DNA of 51,256 nucleotides, from NCBI GenBank assembly GCA_005883625.1, contig VBDU01000097.1, positions 1-51,256 of the forward strand. Direction: 5' to 3'. Under the pieces are notes generated by a model, which did not search any database, was not told where the DNA came from, and was given only the letters and a program-made list of their open reading frames with translations. Positions within the stretch are counted from its first letter, which is position 1; every line of letters starts with the position of its first letter. Shown here in pieces: positions 31,864 through 41,373 of this stretch. Source of the stretch: Chloroflexota bacterium (GTDB lineage Bacteria; Chloroflexota; Limnocylindria; P2-11E). The position numbers and the translations under genes are program-made.

Positions 31864-32716
31864 GGCGCTCGAGCGGCAGCCCGAGGCGGCCGGCGATGTT
31901 GCGCAGCACCAGATCCTCGCGCTCGTCGCGGAGGAGCGGGTTGCGGGCGCGCTCGCGCCCGACGAGCTCCGTGTCGATCTCGCCGACGAGGAGCTCCTCC
32001 TCGAACTCCTTGGCACGCGCGACCACGGTGCCGTCCGGCGCGACGATCTCGGAGCCGCCCCAGAACGCGATGCCGTCCTCGTGGCCGACCCGGTTCACGA
32101 ACGCGACGTACAGCGTGAGGTACTGCGCGTAGAAGCGGTCCATGAGACGGCACGACTCCGCGGTGCCGAGGTCGCCGCCTTCGGCGACGCCGCGCCCCGG
32201 GCTCGCGGACGGGGCGAGGACGATCGTGGCACCGGCGGCCGCGTAAAGGTACGGCGTCGACACGTGCCAGAGGTCCTCGCAGATTGCGACGCCCACCGTG
32301 CCCGCGGCGCTCGTGAATGGCTCGAAGCGGTCCCCGGGCCCGAAGTAGCGGCCGTCGTCGAAGATCCCGTACGTCGGCAGGTAGACCTTCCGGTGCACGT
32401 GCACGAGCCGGCCTTTGGACCAGTAGCCCTGCGCGATGTGGAGCTTCGCGTCCGCCGAGCGCTCGACGAACCCCGCGCTCACGTCGAGGTCCCGCGAGGC
32501 CTCCGCGAGGGGCGCGAGCTGCGCGTCGTCGGCGGCACAGGCCACGTCGGCGGCGAGGTCTTTCAGGTAGTAGCCGGTGAGCGAGAGCTCGGGAAACACG
32601 ACAAGCTGCGCGCCCGCCTCGCGCGCGCGCGCGATCCACGTGCGATGCATGTCGAGGTTCCGCTTCACCGCGCCGAGCGCCGGCGAGCACTGCGCGACCG
32701 CGATCCGCAAGCTCAA
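31856..32716 (-). CDS. Nitrilase-fold amidase, probable glutaminase partner of NadE
   Basis: A 286-aa carbon-nitrogen hydrolase. The Glu-Lys-Cys triad is complete: [23 protein letters not shown] and AICEDLWH. This arrangement is like the glutaminase domain of glutamine-dependent NAD synthetases, which supplies ammonia to the synthase. It starts with TTG at 32716 in a TTGA overlap with the upstream stop. It ends 8 bp inside nadE. Position and sequence pattern both point to a split NadE; a free-standing amidase is the less likely alternative. Confidence 0.85.
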   Translation of the reverse strand: MSLRIAVAQCSPALGAVKRNLDMHRTWIARAREAGAQLVVFPELSLTGYYLKDLAADVACAADDAQLAPLAEASRDLDVSAGFVERSADAKLHIAQGYWSKGRLVHVHRKVYLPTYGIFDDGRYFGPGDRFEPFTSAAGTVGVAICEDLWHVSTPYLYAAAGATIVLAPSASPGRGVAEGGDLGTAESCRLMDRFYAQYLTLYVAFVNRVGHEDGIAFWGGSEIVAPDGTVVARAKEFEEELLVGEIDTELVGRERARNPLLRDEREDLVLRNIAGRLGLPLERRD

Positions 32717-35211
32717 TCCCCCACCCGCAGTCGCTCGAGACGCTCGGCGTACTCGTGCACGAGCGTCCAGGCGCGGTCGTCGTCGGGCGCCTCGGCGTAC
32801 ACGTTGAATAGCGGACGGTCGGCGTCGGGCAGCACGAGCACCCACTCGCCGTCGTTCTGGTGCTTGACGCCGTCGACCTGCCGCGTCTTCTCCGTCTGCG
32901 GGTCCTGCGCGAGCATGCGCATGACGCGACCCTTCTGCTCCCAGGGGCAGCTCACCTGCAGGCGCGCGACGTGGATCGGCGGCGTCGCGTCGACGACGTC
33001 GGAGAGCTTCTGCTTGGTCGCCGCGAGGAGCTCGAGGAGCCGCACCGTCGCGAACAGGCCGTCGAACGACGGGTGGAACCGAGGGAAGATGAACCCGCCG
33101 ACGCCGTCGCCGACGAGGAGCGGATGCTCGCGCGCGGCCAGGCTCATCTGGGCCTCGGCGGACGCGCGCACGCGCTGGACCCGACCGCCGCTCGTCGCGA
33201 CGACGCTCTCGATCGAGGACGGCGCGTAGACCGGCACCGCGACGACGCCGGGACTCGACCGCACCGACAGCGCGGTGAACGCGGCGAGGAAGTGCATGTC
33301 GTTCACGACGCGTCCGCGATCGTCGACGACGAAGACCTTCTCGCCGCCGGCATCGATGATCACCCCGAGCGATGCCCCGAGGGCAGGCACGAGCACGGCG
33401 AGCTCGCGCAGCTCGTCCTGGAACTCCTCGAACGAACGAGAGCCGACGTTCTCGGAGACGACGCCGTTGATCGCCACGACGTCGACCTCGAGCGCGTTGA
33501 GGAGCTGCGGCAGGTACTGGGCCGCGGTGCCGTGGCTGTAGTTCACGACGATCTTGTACTTCGCCTCCGCGATCTCCCGCTTTCGTGCGACCTCCGCGAG
33601 GAAGGCCTCGCTGTACGCCTCGCCGACGCGTGCCGATTCGAAGATGCGTCCGACGTCCTCGTGCGACACGCGTCGGAGGTCCTCGCGGAAGAAGACGTTC
33701 TCGACCTTCCGCTCCTGCGCCTTGTCCATGTCGAGCGCCTGCCGATCGAAGAACTTCACGTCGCAGACGCGCACGTCGAACGGGGAGATGCGCACGTGCA
33801 CGCCGCCCGCGGCGCCGATGCGCCGGGTGTGGAACCGACCGATCGGCAGCGGCGCCTGCGAGAGGTCGGCCACGTCCACGCCCGCGCTCACGATGCCGCT
33901 CATGAGGCCACGCTTGAGCATGCGGCTCGAGCGGTGCTGATCCCGGTTCATCGTGATCGTCGCTCCGAGCGGCAGCGTCGACGCGTAGGCCGCGCCGAGG
34001 CGTGCGACGAACTCCGGCGTGAGGTCGATGTTCACGAGGCCCGTGACACCGAAGCGGCCGAAGAGCGCGCGGCGGCCCTGCGCGCCCCAGATGAGGCTCG
34101 AGCCGACGACGGCGCCGGACTCGACCTGCTTGTCGGGCCAGATCTTCACCTGCGCGCGTACGCGCGCGTGCTCGTTCACGACCGAGTGGTCGCCGACCAC
34201 GCTGCCTTCCTCGAGGACGACCCGCGCCTTCAGCGCACACTGGCGGCCGACGATCGCGCCGTGTAGCTCGGCGCGCTCGCCGATGTACGTGTTCCGCCAC
34301 ACGATCGACCGGTCCACGACCGCGCCGACGTCGACCGAGACGTAGTCGCGCAGCACGGTCGGCCCGACGATCTCGACGTGCGCACCGATCTTCGCGCCCT
34401 CGCCGAGGAAGACGGGTCCGGTGATCCGCGCGGTCGGGTCGATCTCCACGTCGCCGTTCACGACGACGCCCGGCATGAGCTCGCGACCGAGCGGTGCGGT
34501 CCGGACCTTCCCCTGGAGGAGGTCGGCATTCGCGCGCGCGTACTCGGCGATCGACCCGATGTCCGTCCAGTACCCGTCGGCGACGTAGCCGAAGAGCGGC
34601 TCGCCCTCGGCAAGCAGCTTTGGGAAGAGATCCTTGCTGAAATCGAAGACCTCGCCGACGGCGTAGCGCTTCAGGACGCGCGGCTCCATGACGTAGATGC
34701 CCGTATTGATCGTGTCGGAGAAGACCTCGCCCCACGACGGCTTCTCCAGGAACTTGGCGATCCGGCCGTCCTCGTTCGTGATCACGACCCCGTACTCGAG
34801 CGGGTTCGGCACGTGGACGAGCGTGAGCGTCACCGCGGCCTCGCGCTGCTTGTGGAAGGCGATGATCTTGGAGAGATCGATGTCGGTCAGCGCATCGCCG
34901 GAGATGACGAGGAACGTGCCGTCGAGGTCGTCGCCGATCTGCCGCACGGATCCACCGGTGCCGAGGGGTGTCTCCTCGACGGTGTAGCGGAGCCGCATCC
35001 CCAGCCCGCCGCCGTCGCCATAGCTGTCCTGGATGACCGAGGCGAGGTACTGCAGCGTCACGAAGGCTTCGTCGATGCCGTGACGGAGCAGGAGGTCGAA
35101 GATGTGGCCAAGGCATGGCTTGTTCACGATCTGCACCATCGGCTTCGGCCGATTGATCGTGAGCGGTCGCAGGCGGCTCCCCTCGCCGCCGGCCATGACG
35201 ACGGCCTGCAT
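32713..35211 (-). CDS. Mannose-1-phosphate guanylyltransferase/phosphomannomutase-type fusion
   Basis: An 832-aa protein in three parts. Residues 1-230 are a nucleotidyltransferase ([30 protein letters not shown]). About 245-345 form a left-handed beta-helix with hexapeptide repeats. About 380-825 are a phosphohexomutase-like region. In the mutase part the phosphoserine loop reads [12 protein letters not shown], and the metal loop, normally DxDxDR, reads [14 protein letters not shown], so mutase activity is doubtful. It likely makes a nucleotide sugar for the cell surface. ATG at 35211 follows a TAAACT box at 7 bases. It leads the three-gene unit with the NAD synthetase genes. Confidence 0.87.
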   Translation of the reverse strand: MQAVVMAGGEGSRLRPLTINRPKPMVQIVNKPCLGHIFDLLLRHGIDEAFVTLQYLASVIQDSYGDGGGLGMRLRYTVEETPLGTGGSVRQIGDDLDGTFLVISGDALTDIDLSKIIAFHKQREAAVTLTLVHVPNPLEYGVVITNEDGRIAKFLEKPSWGEVFSDTINTGIYVMEPRVLKRYAVGEVFDFSKDLFPKLLAEGEPLFGYVADGYWTDIGSIAEYARANADLLQGKVRTAPLGRELMPGVVVNGDVEIDPTARITGPVFLGEGAKIGAHVEIVGPTVLRDYVSVDVGAVVDRSIVWRNTYIGERAELHGAIVGRQCALKARVVLEEGSVVGDHSVVNEHARVRAQVKIWPDKQVESGAVVGSSLIWGAQGRRALFGRFGVTGLVNIDLTPEFVARLGAAYASTLPLGATITMNRDQHRSSRMLKRGLMSGIVSAGVDVADLSQAPLPIGRFHTRRIGAAGGVHVRISPFDVRVCDVKFFDRQALDMDKAQERKVENVFFREDLRRVSHEDVGRIFESARVGEAYSEAFLAEVARKREIAEAKYKIVVNYSHGTAAQYLPQLLNALEVDVVAINGVVSENVGSRSFEEFQDELRELAVLVPALGASLGVIIDAGGEKVFVVDDRGRVVNDMHFLAAFTALSVRSSPGVVAVPVYAPSSIESVVATSGGRVQRVRASAEAQMSLAAREHPLLVGDGVGGFIFPRFHPSFDGLFATVRLLELLAATKQKLSDVVDATPPIHVARLQVSCPWEQKGRVMRMLAQDPQTEKTRQVDGVKHQNDGEWVLVLPDADRPLFNVYAEAPDDDRAWTLVHEYAERLERLRVGD

Positions 35212-35218
35212 CGAGTCG

Positions 35219-35224
35219 AGTTTA
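35219..35224 (-). promoter_or_regulatory. -10 box (TAAACT) of the nucleotidyltransferase operon
   Basis: TAAACT on the minus strand ends 7 bases before the ATG at 35211. No convincing -35 box is seen. It fits the leaderless pattern noted elsewhere in the window. Confidence 0.4.
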
Positions 35225-35297
35225 GGCCCGCGTCGGATGCGCAGGCTGATGCGCTACAACTTGGAAGCAAACGCGCCCGTTCGCGCGCCCGCCCGTC

Positions 35298-35774
35298 CTA
35301 ATCGACTTTCGGTTTTAGGAGGTCGAGGATCTTGTTCTGCCCCTCCAGGATCTCGATCTGCTGCTTCGACATCTGATGGAGCGCGGTGAGGGTCTCGTGA
35401 TCAGCCTCGGCGCGCGCGTCCTGCGCGGCCGAGATGACGTTCTGCCCGACGATGATGATCGGCAAAAGCACGAGTTGGAGGAAGTTCGACGAGAGCCAGT
35501 TGACGATAACGGTCGGTGAGCCCTGCTCGATCGCCGCGGGCAGCGCGACCAGCGCCAACAGCGTGAACGCGTAGGCGCAGTACATCGTCCCGACGATCTT
35601 CGTGATCCTCACCGCCACGGCCGCGTTGAAGCGACCGAGTACGCCCGCACCGTGGACCTGATCCAAGACGTGCAGGGACTGCACCAGCCTAGGTACGTGC
35701 AGCTGTGGGGCCTTCTTGGCGGTAGCCAGCGCTGCGGAGTGGGCCCGAGTGTTGGTCGCGGGGTCGGCGGTCAT
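35298..35774 (-). CDS. Small two-helix membrane protein
   Basis: A 158-aa protein. The polar N-terminal third is followed by two hydrophobic helices (around residues 60-80 and 92-110: YAFTLLALVALPAAI and FLQLVLLPIIIVGQ). A charged, coiled-coil-prone C-terminus follows (HETLTALHQMSKQQIEILEGQ). This resembles DUF1003-like membrane proteins, but the match is only suggestive. GGAGG precedes the ATG by eight bases. It probably stands alone between the nucleotidyltransferase operon and another membrane gene. Confidence 0.62.
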   Translation of the reverse strand: MTADPATNTRAHSAALATAKKAPQLHVPRLVQSLHVLDQVHGAGVLGRFNAAVAVRITKIVGTMYCAYAFTLLALVALPAAIEQGSPTVIVNWLSSNFLQLVLLPIIIVGQNVISAAQDARAEADHETLTALHQMSKQQIEILEGQNKILDLLKPKVD

Positions 35775-35903
35775 CGTCTTTCCTCCCGTTTGCTCGTAAG
35801 CGTTGGCCGGTTGACGCTTCGCACGGCCCCGTCTGCACTCGTCCGTTCACGACCCTTGCTGGCGCACTTGCCTGCGCCAAACCTCGGGACGGTCAGACGA
35901 CGG

Positions 35904-36434
35904 TCAGTTGGGGTGGACGCGCGTGAAGCGACGGTACGCGTAATACCAACCGATCTCGGCCAGAACCATGATGGTGATAGCAAGGGGTCGGTACGCACCT
36001 GCGGTGATGGAGTCGAGCGAACCTAGGCCGACCAACACGATGTAAGCCCCCAACCAGTAGCCCACTCCGCGCCACGGGCGCTGTTCCGGCATGGGAGCGT
36101 CTGCAGGCGTCGACATCGACGAGACGAATTGACGGACTGGCTCACCAGTACGTCGGGTGAGAAGGCGGATCAACACGAGATTCAGTCCGGCGACTGATGC
36201 AAGGGCGGTCAGCACGAGCATGAGACGCGTCAAGCTTCCGCTCGGCACGCCCGTAGTCACGATCCCGTAGCCCAGGATCGCAAAGAACAGGGCCAGGAAG
36301 ACCGCAGCGGCCGTGAGTTGCGCGCGGGCGAGCGCACCCATTCGGAGGCGCCCACGTAGGATCGTCTCATCTCCATTGGCCACCAGACGCCCGTCGAACA
36401 CGGGCGCATACGGAGCGAAGTCAACTATCCGCAA
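35904..36434 (-). CDS. Hypothetical integral membrane protein, 176 aa
   Basis: About four membrane helices in two pairs (AAAVFLALFFAILGYGIV, LMLVLTALASVAGLNLVLI, YWLGAYIVLVGLGSL and LAITIMVLAEIGWYYAY). A hydrophilic loop between the pairs carries Arg-rich and Pro-rich segments. The TTG start at 36434 is the longest; a later ATG at MGALARA is possible. Base composition is less G/C-rich than in neighbouring operons. No family recognised. Confidence 0.5.
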   Translation of the reverse strand: MRIVDFAPYAPVFDGRLVANGDETILRGRLRMGALARAQLTAAAVFLALFFAILGYGIVTTGVPSGSLTRLMLVLTALASVAGLNLVLIRLLTRRTGEPVRQFVSSMSTPADAPMPEQRPWRGVGYWLGAYIVLVGLGSLDSITAGAYRPLAITIMVLAEIGWYYAYRRFTRVHPN

Positions 36435-36820
36435 CCGTACGAAGTCGTTCGCGACGCGCGCAGCGATTCGGGACTATGCGTGCCGGCTGCGCGTGACTCG
36501 AGGAGCGCTCCCGCGACCTCGATGTGCGCCGGGATGACGACCTGCAACTCCTCGTCAGTAAACAAGCGCATCACCACTCCCGGCATCGAATAATGGAGTG
36601 GTCCCGGCGTCGACCGGCATCGGATCCGAAGCGAGCACAAGAGTCGGCAGCGGCCGACGGACGCGTCCGGGAACAATACGGGCGTGCTATTGCTTGGGCA
36701 CCACGAGCACTGGGCGGGCAGATCGAAGTGTACTCATACGATGTCCTGACATCTGGCACCCGCCCCCGTCGCTCGACGGCCTTCGTTGATCGTCGGGTCG
36801 CCGCGCACGACCTCGGCGCG
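36435..36820. other. Intergenic stretch without a convincing gene
   Basis: Short frames exist on both strands; one minus-strand frame begins MRLFTDEELQVVIPAH and could be the start of a decayed small gene. None has enough coding character to call. Composition is less G/C-rich than elsewhere. No RNA gene or strong hairpin noticed. Confidence 0.35.
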
Positions 36821-37219
36821 TCATTGATAGCGCAGCCCTTTCAGCTCGATCCATCCGCCCTCGTGATTCGGCGCGGGGTCGTGATGGGTGAAGTGGATCA
36901 GCCCACCCCGCTCATTCCACACGTACTCGCCGTGGACGATCACGTCATCACCAGGCGACACCGGCGCCCGCTTTCCGATTGTCACGTTGTTGTCCACGAG
37001 CACCGTCTGCGTCGATCCGACGAGGCGAACGATGAAGCGCTGATGCGTCCCGGACGGACCGCTCTCGTCCGTGAGGACAGTCGTGACGACGCCTTCGGCG
37101 GTGACCTCGACGGCCGACCGTTTTTCCGCATAGTCTCGCTCGACTGCAGCGTTATCCGCAGTCGGAGGCGCGCACGCTTGAGCGAGAATTAGGACGAGCG
37201 AGACGCCGATGCGCCGCAC
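36821..37219 (-). CDS. DUF3465-family lipoprotein
   Basis: A 132-aa protein with a short lipoprotein signal (LILAQAC, Cys16). The DUF3465 domain follows: SGTHQRFIVRL, a central GDDVIVHGEYVWNERGG, and the end signature HFTHHDPAPNHEGGWIE. It is a small extracytoplasmic beta-barrel-like domain of unknown role, possibly nucleic-acid- or polyanion-binding by resemblance to OB folds. Family assignment is confident from the HHDP...HEGGWIE pattern. It stands in a compositionally distinct patch. Confidence 0.78.
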   Translation of the reverse strand: MRRIGVSLVLILAQACAPPTADNAAVERDYAEKRSAVEVTAEGVVTTVLTDESGPSGTHQRFIVRLVGSTQTVLVDNNVTIGKRAPVSPGDDVIVHGEYVWNERGGLIHFTHHDPAPNHEGGWIELKGLRYQ

Positions 37220-37237
37220 TCGCTGACGGTACCGAAG

Positions 37238-37522
37238 CTAGGGCTTATCCGCTCCGATCGCGAACATCGACTCCAGGTCGTGGCGTGAATACGCCTTGAA
37301 TGCGACGTGCGTCGCGGTCCGGGCCACGCCCGGCACCTGTGCGATCCGACGGGTCACGATGTCGGCCAGCTCATCGTGCTCGCGCGCGCGGACCATCGCG
37401 ATGAAGTCGAACTCGCCGGTCACCGAGTACACCTCGGAGACGCCCTCCACCGCGGCGAGCGCCTCGCCGAGCTTGGGGAGCGTCCCTTTCTCCGCGGTGA
37501 CGAGCACGACCGCCGTGATCAC
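37238..37522 (-). CDS. Lrp/AsnC ligand-binding (RAM) domain protein
   Basis: A 94-aa stand-alone RAM domain, the effector-binding half of Lrp/AsnC regulators, without the helix-turn-helix. Typical features are VSEVYSVTGEFDFIAMVR and VPGVARTATHVAFKAYS. Such proteins bind amino acids as dimers or octamers and may modulate partner regulators. The GTG start lies 2 bp after the stop of the small gene upstream, so they share a transcript. Confidence 0.8.
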   Translation of the reverse strand: MITAVVLVTAEKGTLPKLGEALAAVEGVSEVYSVTGEFDFIAMVRAREHDELADIVTRRIAQVPGVARTATHVAFKAYSRHDLESMFAIGADKP

Positions 37523-37524
37523 GC

Positions 37525-37728
37525 CTAGAGGCTCTTCACGTCGATGTCGTGTAGCGCGGACTTCGCCAGATGCGCGGCCTCCTGAAAGCCCAGCGCCTTG
37601 CCGCGGTTGAGCGCGGCTTCATAGGAATCGAGCGTGTCCGCGTTCGACCGTTCGTCGTGGACATGGAACTGCTCTTCCATCTGGTCGATCGCCAGCTTCA
37701 CGCGGTCACGCGCGGCGGAGCTGATCAA
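37525..37728 (-). CDS. Small hypothetical helical protein, 67 aa
   Basis: TTG at 37728 is preceded by GGGAGG at six bases, an ideal ribosome-binding site, and is therefore chosen over longer frames. The product is acidic and helical (DRVKLAIDQMEEQFHVHDE, then EAALNRGKALGFQEAAHLAK), without cysteines or membrane segments. No family recognised. It is immediately upstream of the RAM-domain gene, so a shared regulatory role is possible but unproven. Confidence 0.55.
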   Translation of the reverse strand: MISSAARDRVKLAIDQMEEQFHVHDERSNADTLDSYEAALNRGKALGFQEAAHLAKSALHDIDVKSL

Positions 37729-37787
37729 AGAGGCCCTCCCGACCGTGATGTGCGCGACGAGGATAGCGCCGGAAGGGCCTCCCGCAG

Positions 37788-38000
37788 CTAGTGGGACTCG
37801 CGCCGCTCGACGGTGGTCTCGCGCCGTTCGACCGTCTCGACGGGCTCGTCGACAGAGCCCGCGTCGGACGTTTCCTGGACGTTCGTCGTGCCGTCTGGAC
37901 CGACGTTCACATTCGTGATCTTCTTGCCGACCGGCGGCCGATCTTCGCGGATGACGGTCTCCTCGCGCTCGACCTTCTTCTCGACTCGCTTCTCTTCCAT
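37788..38000 (-). CDS. Small charged hypothetical protein, 70 aa
   Basis: ATG at 38000 with GGAGG at good spacing. The protein is highly charged and repetitive: a Lys/Glu-rich start (EEKRVEKKVEREETVIRE), a Gly/Asn-rich middle and an end made of ETVERRETTVERRES repeats. It should be disordered or coiled-coil. Similar low-complexity small proteins are often stress-related, but no function can be stated. Coding is supported by the ribosome-binding site and clean start and stop. Confidence 0.55.
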   Translation of the reverse strand: MEEKRVEKKVEREETVIREDRPPVGKKITNVNVGPDGTTNVQETSDAGSVDEPVETVERRETTVERRESH

Positions 38001-38052
38001 CGCTACCTCCGTTCGGTGGCACACCGAAGCACGACGCGTGCCGGTGATGGGA

Positions 38053-39630
38053 TCAGCGGCGCGGACAAGCGCCGAAGGGCGGGCAGTAGAGCGGAAACCC
38101 GCGCAGCTCCTCGAGGGAACCGATGAGCGCGGCGCGCGCGCGCTCGCGATCCGCGCTGAGGCCTTGCCACGCGGGAGCACCGAGGTCGCGCGGCTCGAGC
38201 GCGTACGTCCGCAGGTACGACCCGAGCAGCTCGCGCGACCGCGGATCGATCCGCGGCAGGTACTCGACGAGCGTGGGGATCGCGCCATCCCCCAGGCTCA
38301 CGAGATACGCCACGTCGAGTCCGCGGTACGCGTCCGCGGGAAGCGCCGCGCCGGCGGCGACGCGCTCGAGGTTCTGCCGAGCGACGAAGCCGGTCGGCCC
38401 GAGGACGTTGATCGCCACCGCGACGCCGAGACCAAGCACCCCGCCGGCGTGCACGAGCCACCGCGTCGCGTCCCGCGCGATGCAAGCGATCGCGACGGCA
38501 CCGCCGGCGCCGAGCCACGCGATACCCGCAAGCGCGTAGAAGCGCTGCTCGGTCCAGCCGTAGGCGAGCTGGTAGAGGTGCATCCGGTACGCGGCGGAAC
38601 CGACCACCACGAGCGTCGCGAGGACGAGCGTGAGGGCGGCGAGGACGTAGGGACGGCTGCGCCGCGCGACGACGAGCTCGACCCCGAAGATGAGCCCGCC
38701 CACGACGAGCCCGGCGGCGATCAGCTCGAAGAAGCCCCTACGGGCGTACTCGCTGTACGTGAGTCCGGTCGCGTTCAGCGTGTCCAGCCCGCCGAAGAGG
38801 TAGGCGATCTGCAGGCTGACGAAAAAGAGGAACAACGCGTCGACCGCCACGAGCATCGTCGTCGCGGCCGTCGAGCTGACGAGACCGCGCAGTCGCGGGA
38901 TGACGGGCGAGAACGCGGGTACCGACGGGCGTCCGGCGACGAGGAAGACGCCACCGGCGATCCAGCCACAGGCGAACGCCAGCGCCGTCCTGCCGATCAC
39001 CTCGCCGATCGACCAGCGCTTCGGATCGAAGGCGTTGCGGAGGGCGCTGGAGAAAACCGCGTCCGCGCTCGCGAAAAGCGCTCCGAACACGACGAGGAAC
39101 GGAAGCGCCAACGCGAGGCCGATTCCGATCGACGCGATCCGTCCTCCGGCGCGTCGGGTCAGTGGCCGGCCCAGCTCGGGAAGCGCCGCCAGTAGCACCG
39201 CGCCGCCGCTGACGATGCGACCGGCGACGACGAGGCCGAGGACGACGAGCAGATCGAGCGCACGCCGCGTGACGGGCACGCCGGCGAAGCAGACCGCGGC
39301 CATCCCGACGAGTACGAGCATCGCGGGCACGTCGAACAGGAGCAGCATGAGATCGCTCCGCAGCGTCGGCAGGAACGCGAAGATCACGGCCACCGGCACG
39401 ACCCAACGGTCCAGAGCGTCGACCCGCGCGCCGGCCGGGCGCAAGGTCCAACAGAGGATGAGCATCCCGATCACGGCGAGCGCGAGGTTCACGCCCAGCG
39501 GAACGCCGTAGAAGAGCCACTGCGCGAGCGCACCGCAGAGGAACGCGACCGGGAGGAGGACGCCGGGCGAGAAGCGATCGATTCCGACGAGCTGGCGCGA
39601 GGTGAGGCGTTCGAAGGTCTGATCTCTCAT
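38053..39630 (-). CDS. DUF4153/DUF4173-family polytopic membrane protein
   Basis: A 525-aa protein with about a dozen hydrophobic helices. The order of helices and the central block VFSSALRNAFDPKRW, followed by SIGEVIGRTALAFACGW and the segment around YAFGGLDTLNATGLTYSEYARRGFFEL, match the DUF4173 group. The conserved TYSEYARRGFFEL stretch is the best marker. The C-terminal 120 residues are soluble. Function is unknown, with possible links to signalling or transport in the literature. It stands alone between small genes and the SUF operon. Confidence 0.8.
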   Translation of the reverse strand: MRDQTFERLTSRQLVGIDRFSPGVLLPVAFLCGALAQWLFYGVPLGVNLALAVIGMLILCWTLRPAGARVDALDRWVVPVAVIFAFLPTLRSDLMLLLFDVPAMLVLVGMAAVCFAGVPVTRRALDLLVVLGLVVAGRIVSGGAVLLAALPELGRPLTRRAGGRIASIGIGLALALPFLVVFGALFASADAVFSSALRNAFDPKRWSIGEVIGRTALAFACGWIAGGVFLVAGRPSVPAFSPVIPRLRGLVSSTAATTMLVAVDALFLFFVSLQIAYLFGGLDTLNATGLTYSEYARRGFFELIAAGLVVGGLIFGVELVVARRSRPYVLAALTLVLATLVVVGSAAYRMHLYQLAYGWTEQRFYALAGIAWLGAGGAVAIACIARDATRWLVHAGGVLGLGVAVAINVLGPTGFVARQNLERVAAGAALPADAYRGLDVAYLVSLGDGAIPTLVEYLPRIDPRSRELLGSYLRTYALEPRDLGAPAWQGLSADRERARAALIGSLEELRGFPLYCPPFGACPRR

Positions 39631-39699
39631 ACCGGGATCGTCCGGGAGAACGTCCGCGTTGTCGTATGACTTAGGCGCGGCCGTAAGAGTTAGCCGCGT

Positions 39700-40047
39700 C
39701 TAGCCGATCTCGAGCTCCTTCGTCGGCACCGAGAGATCGACCTCGACACGGCCCTCGACGACGCGGACCGGGTACGCGTTCACCGGGAACACGGCGGGGA
39801 GCGCCCGGACCTCGCCGGTCGTGAGGTCGAACCGCGCGCCGTGTCGCGGACACTCGACGAGGCAGTCCTCGAGCTCGCCCTCGCCGAGCACACCGCCGTC
39901 GTGGGTGCAGACGTTGTCGATCGCGCCCCAGGTGCCGTCCTCGCAGTGGCCGAGGCAAAGACTCTTCGCGCCCGCCTGCACGACCTTCACCTCGCCGGGC
40001 GGGACCTCGTCCTCGCGAGCCACGGCGATGAATTCGTGCGCGCTCAT
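39700..40047 (-). CDS. Rieske-type 2Fe-2S ferredoxin
   Basis: A 115-aa single Rieske domain. Cluster ligands are CTH (Cys47, His49) and CPRH (Cys66, His69), spaced as in the ferredoxins of ring-hydroxylating dioxygenases. Such free-standing Rieske proteins are often found at the end of suf operons in Gram-positive and related bacteria. The ATG overlaps the sufD stop (ATGA). It likely serves as an electron donor for Fe-S assembly or for an oxygenase; which one is not decidable here. Confidence 0.88.
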   Translation of the reverse strand: MSAHEFIAVAREDEVPPGEVKVVQAGAKSLCLGHCEDGTWGAIDNVCTHDGGVLGEGELEDCLVECPRHGARFDLTTGEVRALPAVFPVNAYPVRVVEGRVEVDLSVPTKELEIG

Positions 40048-41363
40048 CGCAGGGGCAGGGGCCCCTGCGGCGCGGAGCGCTCCCCTTCGACCCCGCTCGC
40101 GGCCGTCTCGTCGGCGGTCGGGAGCACGCCCATCTCGGCGATGTTCCCGATCCGCGGCCGGAGCGCGTTCAGGACGCGCTGGCGGACGTGCTCGTCGGCG
40201 AGCTGGTTGATGATCCGGCGGAAGAACCCGTGCACGAGCAGCTGCTGCGCGGCCTGGCGATCGAACCCGCGCGACATGGCATAGAACAGCTCCTCGTCGC
40301 CGAGCGCGCCCGCGGTCGCGCCGTGCCCGCAGCGCGCGACGTCGTTCGTCAGGATCTCGAGGACCGGAATGGGATCGGCGCTTGCCTTCTTGGACAGGAG
40401 CATGTTCCGGCACTCCTGATAGCTGCCGGTCCCGCTCGACGTCGCCTCGACCCGGATCTTCCCGTAGAAGACGGCCTTCGCCGAGTCGTACAGCGCCGAG
40501 AGATAGAGGAGGTCGCTCTGCGAGCCCCTCCCGTCGAGGTCTTGAAAGCTGTTCACGTCGATACGCTGCGCGTCTCCCGCCGCCACGAGTCCGTAGAGCT
40601 TCACGATCCCGCCGCCGGCCTCGATGTCCGACTCGATCCCCGCCTTCGTGCGGCCGCTGCCGACGAACACATTGAGCGACGCGAGGTCGCTGTCGCGCGC
40701 CGACCGGTACCGCTGCGTCCCGAGATCCCAGACGTTCTCGGCGAAGCGACGGATGCCGACGTAGCGGACCTTCGCGCCGTCGCCGGCGTGGACCTCGAGA
40801 AGAGGGACCGCGAGACGCTCGCGCGGTCCTGGCTCCGACGTGAGGTCTTCGACGAGCGTTAGCGACGAGCCCCGGTCGGCGACGACGATCGTTCGCGAGA
40901 TCATCGCGTACTCGCCGGCGGGCCAGGCCTTCTCGAGGACGAGCGGCATCTTGATCTCGACGTTCGGCGGGATGTACAGGAACGTGCTGCCGGCGGACCA
41001 GAGCGCCCCCGCGAGCGCGCGGAAGGCGGCGTGCGAGGGCATCCCGTCGGGGGGCTCGGCGAGCCAGCGACGGACGAGGTCGGGATGGTCGAGCGACGCG
41101 CGGAGCAGGCCCTTGAAGATGACCCCCGACGCGATCGCGTCTGGCTCGAGACGGAACGCGATCCCCGGGAGATGGTCGAGCGGTGAGGGAAGCTGGCCTG
41201 TCGGGACGTCCCGGAGCGGGAAGCGCCGCCACTCCTCCTCTTCGCCGGTCGGCCAGGTGTCCGGGGAGAACCGCTCGGCGGACGCGACGCGCGCGCGGCG
41301 GAGCCACTCGGGCTCGTCGCGCCGTTGACTGAACTGCTCGACCGTTTTGCGGTCGAGCAGCAA
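40044..41363 (-). CDS. sufD: Fe-S cluster assembly scaffold protein SufD
   Basis: About 439 aa, the SufD partner of the SufBCD scaffold. The N-terminal helix contains RRDEPEWLRRARV. The core beta-helix domain ends with the family block RCGHGATAGALGDEELFYAMSRG and FFRRIINQLAD. No ATG exists near the expected start; I chose the TTG at 41363, just past a G/C palindrome. The last 15 or so residues (GERSAPQGPLPLR) are encoded by another palindrome-like element and look appended. It should bind SufB and SufC. Confidence 0.85.
   Translation of the reverse strand: MLLDRKTVEQFSQRRDEPEWLRRARVASAERFSPDTWPTGEEEEWRRFPLRDVPTGQLPSPLDHLPGIAFRLEPDAIASGVIFKGLLRASLDHPDLVRRWLAEPPDGMPSHAAFRALAGALWSAGSTFLYIPPNVEIKMPLVLEKAWPAGEYAMISRTIVVADRGSSLTLVEDLTSEPGPRERLAVPLLEVHAGDGAKVRYVGIRRFAENVWDLGTQRYRSARDSDLASLNVFVGSGRTKAGIESDIEAGGGIVKLYGLVAAGDAQRIDVNSFQDLDGRGSQSDLLYLSALYDSAKAVFYGKIRVEATSSGTGSYQECRNMLLSKKASADPIPVLEILTNDVARCGHGATAGALGDEELFYAMSRGFDRQAAQQLLVHGFFRRIINQLADEHVRQRVLNALRPRIGNIAEMGVLPTADETAASGVEGERSAPQGPLPLR
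40051..40099. repeat. G/C-rich palindromic element, copy E (divergent)
   Basis: Contains the 12-bp palindrome CAGGGGCCCCTG (40056-40067) and a GGGGTCGAAGGGG segment (minus strand) like the edge of copies C and D. It encodes the SufD C-terminal tail and abuts the Rieske start. It is the least certain member. Confidence 0.4.
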
Positions 41364-41373
41364 CGGAATCGTG

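Noticed and set aside
31856..35116. A 1,086-codon frame ending in the nitrilase
   Set aside because: Upstream of 32716 it is an Arg-rich out-of-frame shadow of the nucleotidyltransferase gene.
36425..36676. Small minus-strand frame starting MRLFTDEELQVV
   Set aside because: Begins plausibly but becomes low-complexity after about 30 residues and has no ribosome-binding site; kept only as a note in the intergenic entry.
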